A DNA stretch of 48,323 bases from Pseudomonas sp. S30 (GTDB lineage Bacteria; Pseudomonadota; Gammaproteobacteria; Pseudomonadales; Pseudomonadaceae), in contig NZ_JACVTO010000029.1 of NCBI RefSeq assembly GCF_016518545.1, positions 1 to 48,323 on the forward strand. The letters are read 5' to 3'. Of this stretch, positions 9,278-17,010 are shown piece by piece. The notes under the pieces were generated by a model, which ran no database searches, was not told the DNA's origin, and saw only the letters and a program-made list of their open reading frames with translations. Position numbers and translations under genes: made by a program. Within the stretch, counting starts at the first letter, position 1, and each line of letters opens with the position of its first letter.

Positions 9278-10045
9278 ATGCTGCCCAGTCTGTTCATCTC
9301 CCACGGCTCTCCGATGCTGGCGCTGCACCACGGTGCCAGTGGACCGGCGCTCGCCAGCCTGGCGGCAGCGCTGCCCCGGCCACGCGCGATCCTGGTGGTG
9401 TCTGCGCACTGGGAAAGCCGCGAGCTGGTGGTGACGAGTTCACCTCGCCCGCAGACGTGGCACGACTTTCGGGGGTTCCCTGCAGCGCTGTACGAGGTGC
9501 GTTATCCCGCCCCCGGCAGTCCACAACTGGCCAGCGAGATCGTCGAGCGGCTCGGTCAGGCAGGACTGCTGGCTCACCTCGACAACCAACGACCACTGGA
9601 CCATGGCGCCTGGGTGCCTTTATCGCTGATGTACCCCGAGGCCGACATTCCGGTGCTCCAGCTCTCGCTGCCCAGCCACCGAGGTGCCGCACTGCAAGTG
9701 CAGGTGGGCCAGGCGTTGTCCGGGTTGCGCGAACAGGGCGTATTGCTGGTGGGCTCGGGCAGCATCACCCATAACCTGGGTGAACTCGACTGGCACGCCG
9801 GACCGGACAGCATCGAACCCTGGGCGCGCAGCTTCCGTGACTGGGTGGTGCAGCGCCTGACCGAGGGCGATACGGCGGCGCTGCTGGACTACCGGGAACT
9901 GGCGCCGCATGCCGTGCGCAACCATCCCAGCGACGAGCATTTGCTGCCGCTGTTCTTCGCCATGGGCGCGGGCGAGCGCTTCGCTGTCGTGCACCAGGGT
10001 TTCACCCTGGGCGCGCTGGGAATGGACATCTACCGCTTCGACTGA
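9278..10045 (+). CDS. ygiD: DODA-type extradiol dioxygenase (YgiD family)
   Basis: A 255-residue class III extradiol ring-cleavage dioxygenase, related to 4,5-DOPA dioxygenase. Candidate metal ligands are the histidines in FISHGSPMLAL, VVSAHWESRE, LDHGAWVPL and SITHNLGEL. The start MLPSLFISHGSP matches the family and has AGGA at 9267-9270. The frame extends further upstream, but that part is not conserved-looking and would run into tpm. The natural substrate is unknown. Confidence 0.88.
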   Translation: MLPSLFISHGSPMLALHHGASGPALASLAAALPRPRAILVVSAHWESRELVVTSSPRPQTWHDFRGFPAALYEVRYPAPGSPQLASEIVERLGQAGLLAHLDNQRPLDHGAWVPLSLMYPEADIPVLQLSLPSHRGAALQVQVGQALSGLREQGVLLVGSGSITHNLGELDWHAGPDSIEPWARSFRDWVVQRLTEGDTAALLDYRELAPHAVRNHPSDEHLLPLFFAMGAGERFAVVHQGFTLGALGMDIYRFD

Positions 10046-10065
10046 GTGCTGCACGAAAGCTCCGG

Positions 10066-11034
10066 TCAGGCTCCGTAGCCTGCCGGTTGCCCGCGCCATC
10101 GAGTGGCACGGAGGAACTCTTCCCAGGTGAGCGCATTCGAATCGATCGTCCTGCTCCACTCCAGGTCACGCTCGGGGGCGTAATAGCCATACCTCACCGC
10201 GTACTCCACCATGCCCACCAACTCACGCAGCAGGTACTCGTTCGCTGCGAACGCAGGGAAGTGTCGCAGCAATTCTTCGCGTGAGTAGGCCGAGGCGTAG
10301 CGGGCTTCGCACCCCGAGACCCGAGTGAAGGTGTCGACCATCTGTCGCGCTGTCAGTATCTCGCCGATGACGGGCAGGGTTTTGCCGGCATAGCGCTGAG
10401 GATGGTCGAAGATCTCCAGTACCGCCGGCCCCGTTGCGGTGAGGGGGTCGACGAAGGGCATCGGAACATCCGGCGGCAGATAGATGGCAAAGGTCAGGCT
10501 GCCGTCTGAATTGCGCTGGGGTACGTAATACTCCTGAAAGTTGCTGTAGAAGAACGCCAGATAGACGAACGAACTGATCATGGGCAGGCTGCGGATATGC
10601 GCCTCGACCTGTGCTTTTTCAGTGAAGTGGGGCACCCACAGCGCGCCTTGGGTGCGTGCCTGCACATTTTCCAGTCCGCTCCACACCACATGGCGAACCC
10701 CCGCAGCATGTGCCGCATCGGCAAGCTCTCGCCCCAATGCCAGCTCGGGCTGGTCGGGCGGTGCGACGGGCAAGGTGGGCGGCGTCATCAGAAAGGCGCC
10801 GTGAGAGCCCCGCAGCGCAGCCGTGAGCTCGGCCTGACGGCCCAGTTCCAGAGGCACCACGATGGCTTCGGCGCCCTGCTCGACCAACGCGCGGATCGGC
10901 GCGCTGTCGGCACGCCGGCCAAGTACGCGTACGCGGTAGCGACCGCTGGCCAACAGCGTGGTGGCCACGCTGCGCCCCTGTTTGCTGGATGCACCGGCGA
11001 CGGTGATCAGGGGTTTGTCCGGTAAGGTGGACAT
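10066..11034 (-). CDS. NmrA-like NAD(P)-binding oxidoreductase or regulator
   Basis: A 322-residue protein of the atypical short-chain dehydrogenase/NmrA family. It opens with a Rossmann motif ITVAGASSKQGRSVA and has VRVLGRRADS, where NADP-type Arg residues sit. NmrA-like members often lack a catalytic Tyr-Lys pair and act as redox sensors, so enzymatic activity is uncertain. The start at 11034 is supported by GGAGAG on the minus strand. It is divergent from a LysR gene 109 bases away, which probably controls it. Confidence 0.85.
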   Translation of the reverse strand: MSTLPDKPLITVAGASSKQGRSVATTLLASGRYRVRVLGRRADSAPIRALVEQGAEAIVVPLELGRQAELTAALRGSHGAFLMTPPTLPVAPPDQPELALGRELADAAHAAGVRHVVWSGLENVQARTQGALWVPHFTEKAQVEAHIRSLPMISSFVYLAFFYSNFQEYYVPQRNSDGSLTFAIYLPPDVPMPFVDPLTATGPAVLEIFDHPQRYAGKTLPVIGEILTARQMVDTFTRVSGCEARYASAYSREELLRHFPAFAANEYLLRELVGMVEYAVRYGYYAPERDLEWSRTIDSNALTWEEFLRATRWRGQPAGYGA

Positions 11035-11143
11035 GTGAGCTCTCCAGATGAGTGCCGGCGACGTTCGCCTGCAACCGAGCGCCAGTTTCCCGGGCGAGCT
11101 GGCATCTGTGAAATTCGGTTTTTTTTGCAGTACTATCCAGCCG

Positions 11144-12082
11144 ATGGATACCAGACGCATCGACCTGAACCTGCTCGTCACCCTCGAAGCGCTGCTGTCG
11201 GAGCGTAACGTCACCAAGGCGGCGAATCGCCTGCACCTCAGTCAGCCTGCGGTGAGCGCGCAACTGAGCCGCCTGCGTGACCTGTTCGACGACCCCCTGT
11301 TGCTGCCCGCGCAGCGCGGCATGATCCCGACGGCCAAGGCGCTGGAGCTGCTGGCGCCGCTTCGCCTGGCCCTGGATCAGGTCCGTGGCACCTTGGCCGA
11401 ACACCGACATTTCGATCCCCTGCAAGCTCGGCTCACGGTCACCGTCGCGTGTACCGACTACCTGCAGGCGACCCTGATCCAACCGCTGGCGCTTGCGCTG
11501 CGTGAGCGAGCGCCCGGCATCCGCCTGGCCCTGCGCCACCTCGACCCCTCGGTACTGGAAGAGCAGATGACCAGTGGCAAGGTGGACCTGGCCCTGATGT
11601 CGCCGCTGCAGGGCTCACCGAACCTGCGCAGCCAGCATCTGTTCGACGAGCGCTACGTGCTGATCGGCAGGCACGGGCATCCGGCATTGCGCCGGACGTT
11701 GACCGTGCAGGCGTACGCGCAGCTCGAGCATGTGATCGTATCGCTGGGCGGTGGGGCCTTCGCTACCGGGGTCGACGAGGGTCTGGCCGCACTGGGCTAC
11801 CGCCGCCATGTCGTGCTGTCGGCGGCCTCGTTTCTGTTCGTGCCGCAGATCGTCGCCCATTCCGATTTCGTGGCGCTGATGCCGGAAAGCCTGGTGCGTG
11901 GCGACCGCGACAGGCTCGAGATCGTCGACTGCCCTTTTCCCGTGCCTGGTTTTTCCGTGGACATGCTGTGGCACGCGCGCAACCACGGGCACAGCGGGCA
12001 ACGCTGGATACGCAAGGTGGTGGCCGAGCTGGCGCGTGAGCACTGGCCAGATCCCGGGCTTGATGCGTCGAACCCAGGATGA
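11144..12082 (+). CDS. LysR-family transcriptional regulator
   Basis: A 312-residue regulator with an N-terminal winged helix (about 1-65; DLNLLVTLEALLSERNVTKAA and LSQPAVSAQLSRLR) and a periplasmic-binding-protein-like effector domain of the NodD/LinR type (about 90-300). The start MDTRRIDLNLL is the family norm, although no strong ribosome-binding site precedes it. A T8 run (11119-11126) lies in the divergent region. The likely target is the neighbouring NmrA-like gene. Confidence 0.88.
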   Translation: MDTRRIDLNLLVTLEALLSERNVTKAANRLHLSQPAVSAQLSRLRDLFDDPLLLPAQRGMIPTAKALELLAPLRLALDQVRGTLAEHRHFDPLQARLTVTVACTDYLQATLIQPLALALRERAPGIRLALRHLDPSVLEEQMTSGKVDLALMSPLQGSPNLRSQHLFDERYVLIGRHGHPALRRTLTVQAYAQLEHVIVSLGGGAFATGVDEGLAALGYRRHVVLSAASFLFVPQIVAHSDFVALMPESLVRGDRDRLEIVDCPFPVPGFSVDMLWHARNHGHSGQRWIRKVVAELAREHWPDPGLDASNPG

Positions 12083-12127
12083 CGGCAGAGCCAGGCGGGC
12101 CAGCGCTGTGATCGGCGGGCGAAGGTC

Positions 12128-12165
12128 AAAAAAAAATCCGACAGCCGCGAACGGCCATCGGATTT
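12128..12165 (-). terminator. Rho-independent terminator of deaD
   Basis: On the minus strand AAATCCGA and TCGGATTT flank an inner GGCCG/CGGCT pairing, followed by a run of nine T (A at 12128-12136 on plus). This is a classic strong terminator 40 bases after the deaD stop. Confidence 0.85.
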
Positions 12166-12170
12166 CTCTA

Positions 12171-12191
12171 CAGACCCTGGTGAAGGGTCTG
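12171..12191 (-). repeat. Second hairpin in the deaD 3' UTR
   Basis: CAGACCCT and AGGGTCTG form an 8-bp perfect stem with a 5-base loop, directly before the main terminator and without a T tail of its own. Confidence 0.5.
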
Positions 12192-12204
12192 ATCAGCGCA
12201 AGGC

Positions 12205-13884
12205 TCAGTCTTCGCGATAACGGCGCAGCTTGAGTTGCTTGCCGGCCACTCGGGTGTCCTTGAGCTTGGTCAGCAGACGCTCCAGGCCATCTTCGGGCAG
12301 CTCGACCAGGCTGAAGCTGTCGCGCACCTGGATACGGCCGATCGCGTCACGCGCCAGACCACCCTCGTTGAGGATGGCGCCGAGCAGGTTCTTCGCGGCG
12401 ATACCGTCACGGGCACCCAGGGCGGTGCGGCAGCGTACGCGACCTTCGGCCAGGGGCATCGGTGCACGACGCTCGCGATCACCACGCTCGCTTCGCTCGC
12501 CACGGTCGCTGCGCTCGGAAGAACGCTCACGGGCGGCGAAGGTCGGCACCAGCGGTTGCTCGCGCTCGACCGACGCCAGGTCCAGCGACTGGCCGTTGGT
12601 GGCCTTGCGCAGCAGCGCAGCGGACAGGGCACGGGCGGAGCAGCCCAGGTCGGCGGTCAGGCGGTCGAACAGTTGGCCGTGAGTCGCTTCGGCTTCGGCC
12701 ACCAACGGTGCCAGGCTGGCGGTCAGTTTCTTGATGCGCGCGTCCAGTACGGCCTGCGGACCAGGCAGACGGGCTTCGGCGACCTTCTGGCCAGTGACGC
12801 GCTCGATCACCTGCAGCATGCGGCGCTCACGCGGCGTTACCAGCAACAGGGCGCGGCCTTCACGACCGGCGCGGCCGGTACGGCCGATACGGTGCACGTA
12901 GGATTCCGGATCGTACGGCATGTCCACGTTGAACACGTGGGTGATGCGCGGTACGTCCAGGCCTCGAGCGGCGACGTCGGTGGCGACGACGATGTCCAGG
13001 CGACCGTCCTTGAGCGAATCGATCACGCGCTCACGCTGGTTCTGGGCGATGTCACCGTTCAGCGCGGCGGCCTTGTAGCCCTTGGCTTCCAGCGCGGCGG
13101 CCAGGTCCAGGGTGGCCTGCTTGGTGCGCACGAAGGCGATCAGGGCGTCGAACTCCTCGACTTCCAGCAGGCGCAGCACGGCCGGGATCTTCTGGTCGGC
13201 GTGGACCATCAGGTGGGCCTGGTCGATCGCGGTGACGGTCTGGGTCTTGCTCTGGATCTTGACGTGCTTGGGCTCGCGCAGGTGACGCTCGGCGATCGAG
13301 CGGATCGACGAAGGCAGGGTGGCGGAGAACAGCACGGTCTGACGCGTGGCCGGGATGGCATCGAAGATCACTTCGAGGTCGTCCATGAAGCCCAGCTTGA
13401 GCATCTCGTCGGCTTCGTCCAGTACCAGGTACTGAACGGTGGACAGGACTTTCTCGTCACGACGCAGGTGGTCGCACAGACGGCCCGGTGTGGCGACCAC
13501 GATCTGGGCGCCGTTGCGGATGGCGCGCAACTGCGGGCCCATGGGGGCACCACCGTAGACGGCCACGACATTCACGCCCGGCATCTGCTTGGCGTAGGTT
13601 TCGAAAGCGGTAGCGACTTGCAGCGCCAACTCACGGGTTGGCGCCAGGATCAGGGCTTGCGGTTCGCGCTTGCTCACGTCGATCTTGTTGAGGATCGGCA
13701 GGGCGAAGGCAGCGGTCTTGCCGGTGCCAGTCTGCGCCTGGCCGATCATGTCGTGACCGGCGAGGATGATCGGGATCGACTGTTGCTGGATGGCCGAAGG
13801 CTCTTCGTAGCCTGTGGCCAGTACGGCAGCAACGATGTTCGGATGAAGATCGAGAGCGGCGAATCCGCCGGTTTCCTGGGTCAT
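12205..13884 (-). CDS. deaD: Cold-shock-type DEAD-box RNA helicase DeaD (CsdA)
   Basis: A 559-residue ATP-dependent RNA helicase that helps ribosome assembly and mRNA unwinding. It has the motifs AQTGTGKTAAF, PTRELALQ, TPGRL, DEADEML, SATLP, ATDVAARGLD and HRIGRTGRAGR. A linker follows with an Arg/Ser/Glu/Asp-rich stretch (about 465-490), then a C-terminal RRM-like RNA-binding domain (VRCRTALGARDGIAAKN to the end). The start MTQETGGF is preferred; the frame runs on upstream into the leader. The start codon itself lies in a predicted stem (see leader entry). The gene is transcribed alone. Confidence 0.95.
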   Translation of the reverse strand: MTQETGGFAALDLHPNIVAAVLATGYEEPSAIQQQSIPIILAGHDMIGQAQTGTGKTAAFALPILNKIDVSKREPQALILAPTRELALQVATAFETYAKQMPGVNVVAVYGGAPMGPQLRAIRNGAQIVVATPGRLCDHLRRDEKVLSTVQYLVLDEADEMLKLGFMDDLEVIFDAIPATRQTVLFSATLPSSIRSIAERHLREPKHVKIQSKTQTVTAIDQAHLMVHADQKIPAVLRLLEVEEFDALIAFVRTKQATLDLAAALEAKGYKAAALNGDIAQNQRERVIDSLKDGRLDIVVATDVAARGLDVPRITHVFNVDMPYDPESYVHRIGRTGRAGREGRALLLVTPRERRMLQVIERVTGQKVAEARLPGPQAVLDARIKKLTASLAPLVAEAEATHGQLFDRLTADLGCSARALSAALLRKATNGQSLDLASVEREQPLVPTFAARERSSERSDRGERSERGDRERRAPMPLAEGRVRCRTALGARDGIAAKNLLGAILNEGGLARDAIGRIQVRDSFSLVELPEDGLERLLTKLKDTRVAGKQLKLRRYRED

Positions 13885-13919
13885 GGGTCTGCCTCTATGT
13901 GCATCCGCAAAGACCCATG
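13882..13919 (-). promoter_or_regulatory. Stem-loop sequestering the deaD start codon
   Basis: Positions 13882-13890 (CATGGGTCT on plus) pair perfectly with 13911-13919 (AGACCCATG). The 9-bp stem contains the ATG (13882-13884). The AGAGGC ribosome-binding site (13891-13896) sits in the 20-base loop. If it forms in mRNA it should limit translation, as in a thermosensor or a helicase-autoregulated leader. Confidence 0.6.
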
Positions 13920-14100
13920 CTCCAGAGCTGCACATGCCTTGAAAGACCCGGAGGTCACCCAGGCAGCTCTGGCGGCGGGGATTTGCGAAAACGATTGAAA
14001 AAGAATACGTGGGAAGGTCCGCCTAGCGGACGTGCAGCCGAAGCTGGACTCGGAGGATTTGCACCGCCTGATTTTGCGGTCCGCTAAAAGACCGGCGCGT
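13885..14100 (-). promoter_or_regulatory. Long structured 5' leader of deaD
   Basis: This gene-free stretch of about 210 bases holds a chain of inverted repeats. CCAGAGCTGC (13922-13931) pairs with GCAGCTCTGG (13963-13972), enclosing GACC-CGGA-GGTC (13945-13956). GTCCGC-CTA-GCGGAC lies at 14017-14031, and GTGCA (14032-14036) pairs with TGCAC (14058-14062). E. coli deaD also has a long regulated leader. Structure is inferred from complementarity only. Confidence 0.55.
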
Positions 14101-14102
14101 AC

Positions 14103-14132
14103 TATATATGAATTCCGCCAATACCGTGAGAA
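14103..14132 (-). promoter_or_regulatory. Candidate deaD promoter
   Basis: On the minus strand TATATA (14103-14108) is preceded at 18 bases by TTCTCA (14127-14132). The -10 is good, the -35 is weak. The start would lie near 14095. Confidence 0.35.
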
Positions 14133-14199
14133 AAATTTCTCCCTTGCGCACCCACGCTGGCCATCGGTGCCTGGCGGGCTGAAACGTTTATCCCGAACT

Positions 14200-14955
14200 T
14201 CAGGTCGCCGTGCGGATCGCCTTGAGCAGGTAGTCCAGTGAATAGCCCAGACGCGGCGCCAGTGCCGCGGCACGCGCGCGCAGGGCATCGAAGTCCAGGT
14301 GCTGCTCGAGATCCGCCGGCACCAGCAGGATCACGTTGCCTTCCTTGACCGGCAACTCCCAATAGTGGCGGTGATACAGCCCACGCAACAGGGCCGCGCC
14401 CAATGGCCGGCCATCGTCCGAGGCCCACTGGTTGATGACCAGCCAGCCGTCCGGGTTGAGCTGTCGCTGGCACTGCTCGAGGAATTTCCAGGCCATGTGC
14501 CCCACGCCCGGCCCGTAGTCGGTATAGAGGTCGACGAAGATCAGGTCGGCCTTTTCCGCGGTGGGCAGCAGTTCCAGGGCATCGCCGATGCGCACGTAGA
14601 GGCGCGGATCGTCGTCCAGGCCCAGGTACTCCATGGCCAGGCGCGGCACCTCGGCGCGCAGTTCGATGGCTTCGACGTCTTCCAGGGGCAGGAACTTCAG
14701 GCACGCCTGGGTCAGGGTGCCGGCGCCAAGGCCCAGGAACAATGCGCTCTCGGGCTGGGCATGGCACAGGGCGCCGACCAGCATCGCGCGGGTGTAGTCG
14801 TATTCCAGCCAGCTGGGGTCGGCGGTGAAGGTGCAACTCTGCTCGATGGCGTCGCCGAATTCGAGAAACCGGTAGTCCTCGACTTCGTATACGCTGATGA
14901 CGCCGTGGGCATCCTCTACCCGCGCCAGCAGCCGCTCTTCCCGCTCCATCGCCAT
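14200..14955 (-). CDS. Spermidine-synthase-like methyltransferase-fold protein
   Basis: A 251-residue protein with the SpeE/SAM-methyltransferase Rossmann fold: LFLGLGAGTLTQACLKF for nucleotide binding, VEAIELRAEV at the acidic strand-2 end, and DLIFVDLYTDYGPG where SpeE has its catalytic Asp. It is shorter than true SpeE, so polyamine synthesis is unproven; many such proteins are annotated only as spermidine-synthase-like. The start MAMERE at 14955 follows a weak GGTAG; M3 is an alternative. It is separate from deaD, whose promoter lies within 100 bases downstream of its stop. Confidence 0.82.
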   Translation of the reverse strand: MAMEREERLLARVEDAHGVISVYEVEDYRFLEFGDAIEQSCTFTADPSWLEYDYTRAMLVGALCHAQPESALFLGLGAGTLTQACLKFLPLEDVEAIELRAEVPRLAMEYLGLDDDPRLYVRIGDALELLPTAEKADLIFVDLYTDYGPGVGHMAWKFLEQCQRQLNPDGWLVINQWASDDGRPLGAALLRGLYHRHYWELPVKEGNVILLVPADLEQHLDFDALRARAAALAPRLGYSLDYLLKAIRTAT

Positions 14956-15072
14956 CGCTCGCTACCTGCCCGCGCAAAACCGGCATTGTCCGCCAATTGC
15001 CTGCGCTGCAACAAGCCGCCCGGCAGCTGTTACCATGGCTGCACTGCCTGAACCGAACCCACCGAGCCGATC

Positions 15073-16419
15073 ATGAACCGACCCTGGACCCCCGACAGCT
15101 GGCGTACCCTGCCGATTGAGCAGCAGCCCGGCTACCCCGACGCCGCGCACCTGCTCAAGGTCGAGCAGACCTTGGCCAGCTATCCGCCGCTGGTGTTCGC
15201 CGGCGAAGCCCGCGAGCTGCGTCGCCAGTTCGCCGAGGTCACCCAGGGCCGCGCCTTTCTGTTGCAAGGCGGCGACTGCGCCGAGAGTTTCGCCGAGTTC
15301 TCCGCCGCCAAGATCCGCGACACCTTCAAGGTGCTGTTGCAGATGGCGATCGTCATGACCTTCGCGGCCGGCTGTCCGGTGGTGAAGGTCGGGCGCATGG
15401 CTGGCCAGTTCGCCAAGCCGCGCTCGGCCAACGACGAAACCCTGGGGCAGGTCACCCTGCCCGCCTACCGCGGCGACATCGTCAATGGCATCGGCTTCGA
15501 CCCGGCCAGCCGCATTCCCGATCCCGAGCGCCTGCTGCAGGCCTATCACCAGTCCACCGCCAGCCTCAACCTGCTGCGCGCCTTCGCCCAGGGCGGGTTC
15601 GCCGACCTGCATCAGGTGCACAAATGGAACCTGGACTTCATCGCCAACTCGGCGCTGGCCGAGAAGTACCATCAACTCGCCGACCGCATCGACGAGACCC
15701 TGGCCTTCATGCGCGCCTGCGGGCTGGACAGCGCCCCGCAACTGCGCGAGACCAGCTTCTTCACCGCCCATGAGGCGCTGCTGCTCAACTACGAAGAAGC
15801 CTTCGTGCGCCGTGACAGCCTGACAGGCGACTACTACGACTGTTCCGCGCACATGCTGTGGATCGGCGACCGCACCCGCCAGCTCGACGGCGCCCACGTG
15901 GAGTTCCTGCGCGGCGTGCACAACCCGATCGGCGTCAAGGTCGGGCCGAGCATGGACCCCGAGCAGCTGATCCGCCTGATCGACGCCCTCAACCCGGACA
16001 ACGACCCCGGTCGCCTCAACCTGATCGTGCGCATGGGCGCGAACAAGGTCGGCGCGCACCTGCCGGGGCTGATCCGCACCGTCCAGCGCGAGGGGCGCCA
16101 GGTGCTATGGAGCTCGGACCCCATGCACGGCAACACCATCAAGGCCAGCAGCGGCTACAAGACGCGCGACTTCGCGCAGATCCTCGATGAGGTCCGTCAG
16201 TTCTTCCAGGTGCATCAGGCCGAAGGCAGCCATGCCGGCGGCATTCACATCGAGATGACCGGGCAGAACGTCACCGAATGCATCGGCGGCGCCCGACCGA
16301 TCACCGAGGACGGATTGTCCGACCGCTATCACACCCACTGCGACCCGCGGCTCAATGCCGACCAGTCGCTGGAGCTGGCGTTCCTGATCGCCGAGACGCT
16401 GAAACAGGTACGCCGCTGA
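15073..16419 (+). CDS. Class II 3-deoxy-7-phosphoheptulonate (DAHP) synthase
   Basis: A 448-residue type II DAHP synthase, which condenses phosphoenolpyruvate with erythrose 4-phosphate in the first step of the shikimate pathway. Visible family blocks are LLQGGDCAESF (metal cysteine), VKVGRMAGQFAKPRS, WIGDRTRQLDGAHVEF, IGVKVGPSM, WSSDPMHGNT and GIHIEMTGQNVTECIGG. The length is that of the long plant-like type II enzymes without large inserts. The enzyme is distinct from AroF/G/H type I and could supply a specialised branch as well as core aromatic synthesis. Confidence 0.95.
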   Translation: MNRPWTPDSWRTLPIEQQPGYPDAAHLLKVEQTLASYPPLVFAGEARELRRQFAEVTQGRAFLLQGGDCAESFAEFSAAKIRDTFKVLLQMAIVMTFAAGCPVVKVGRMAGQFAKPRSANDETLGQVTLPAYRGDIVNGIGFDPASRIPDPERLLQAYHQSTASLNLLRAFAQGGFADLHQVHKWNLDFIANSALAEKYHQLADRIDETLAFMRACGLDSAPQLRETSFFTAHEALLLNYEEAFVRRDSLTGDYYDCSAHMLWIGDRTRQLDGAHVEFLRGVHNPIGVKVGPSMDPEQLIRLIDALNPDNDPGRLNLIVRMGANKVGAHLPGLIRTVQREGRQVLWSSDPMHGNTIKASSGYKTRDFAQILDEVRQFFQVHQAEGSHAGGIHIEMTGQNVTECIGGARPITEDGLSDRYHTHCDPRLNADQSLELAFLIAETLKQVRR

Positions 16420-16427
16420 GCGGCCTC

Positions 16428-16443
16428 TTTACCGAGCCTTTAC
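16428..16443. promoter_or_regulatory. CpxR-type box upstream of the spy-like gene
   Basis: TTTAC (16428-16432) and TTTAC (16439-16443) form a direct repeat with an 11-base period. On the other strand it reads GTAAA-N6-GTAAA, close to the E. coli CpxR consensus GTAAA-N5-GTAAA. Its centre is about 50 bases before the expected start of the spy-like gene (TAGACT -10 at 16476-16481, no good -35), which suits an activator. Confidence 0.6.
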
Positions 16444-16524
16444 CCAAGCCTGACGGCGCTTGACCCAGCGATCCCTAGACTGGGCTCATCCGGTAACCAC
16501 CGGCCCGAGAAAGGAGAGACACCC

Positions 16525-16941
16525 ATGCGCAAGACCCTGATGGCCCTGATGTTCGCCGCTGCCCTGCCCACCGTCGCGATGGCCATGCCAGAGCCCGGTC
16601 CACACGGCGACGGCCCCCATCATCGCGGCCCCGCGCCTTTCGCCCAGCTCGACCTGACCCCAGAACAGCGCCAGCAGATCGGCCACCTGATGGGCGAGCA
16701 GATGAAGCAGCGTCGCGACATCACCGAGCGCTACCTGAACAAACTGCCAGCCGCCGAGCAGAAAGCCATGAAGGACGAGATCAAGGCCGGTCACGACAAG
16801 ACCCAGAGCCAGATCCGCGCCCTGCTCAAGCCCGACCAGCAGAAGCAGTTCGACGAGCTGCAAAGCAAGCGCGCCGCCGACAAGGCCGAGTGGGAGCAGT
16901 TCCAGGCCTGGAAAGCTGAAAAGGCCGCCAAGGCCCAGTAA
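16525..16941 (+). CDS. Spy/CpxP-like periplasmic LTxxQ protein
   Basis: The 138-residue protein has a signal peptide (residues 1-20, cleavage after AMA). A His/Pro/Gly-rich segment follows (about 21-38), then an all-helical body with the motif LDLTPEQRQQI and a second, weaker copy (LLKPDQQKQF). Spy/CpxP proteins are envelope chaperones and can restrain the Cpx kinase. The C terminus is Lys/Ala/Glu-rich. A CpxR-type box lies upstream and the kinase gene cpxS downstream, separated by a strong terminator hairpin. Confidence 0.88.
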   Translation: MRKTLMALMFAAALPTVAMAMPEPGPHGDGPHHRGPAPFAQLDLTPEQRQQIGHLMGEQMKQRRDITERYLNKLPAAEQKAMKDEIKAGHDKTQSQIRALLKPDQQKQFDELQSKRAADKAEWEQFQAWKAEKAAKAQ

Positions 16942-16956
16942 GCTGTACACCCCCGT

Positions 16957-16989
16957 GCCCGGCCCGCACCTCTGCGGGCCGGGCCTTTT
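16957..16989 (+). terminator. Terminator hairpin between the spy-like gene and cpxS
   Basis: GCCCGGCCCGCA and TGCGGGCCGGGC form a perfect 12-bp stem with a CCTC loop, followed by CTTTT. It lies 16 bases after the chaperone stop and should make the kinase much less expressed than the chaperone if both share a promoter. Confidence 0.8.
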
Positions 16990-17010
16990 CCTGTCTGGGA
17001 GGTAGACCTC

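Noticed and set aside
12235..13998. A 587-codon plus-strand frame opposite deaD
   Set aside because: It is a shadow of deaD, whose motifs are complete on the minus strand.
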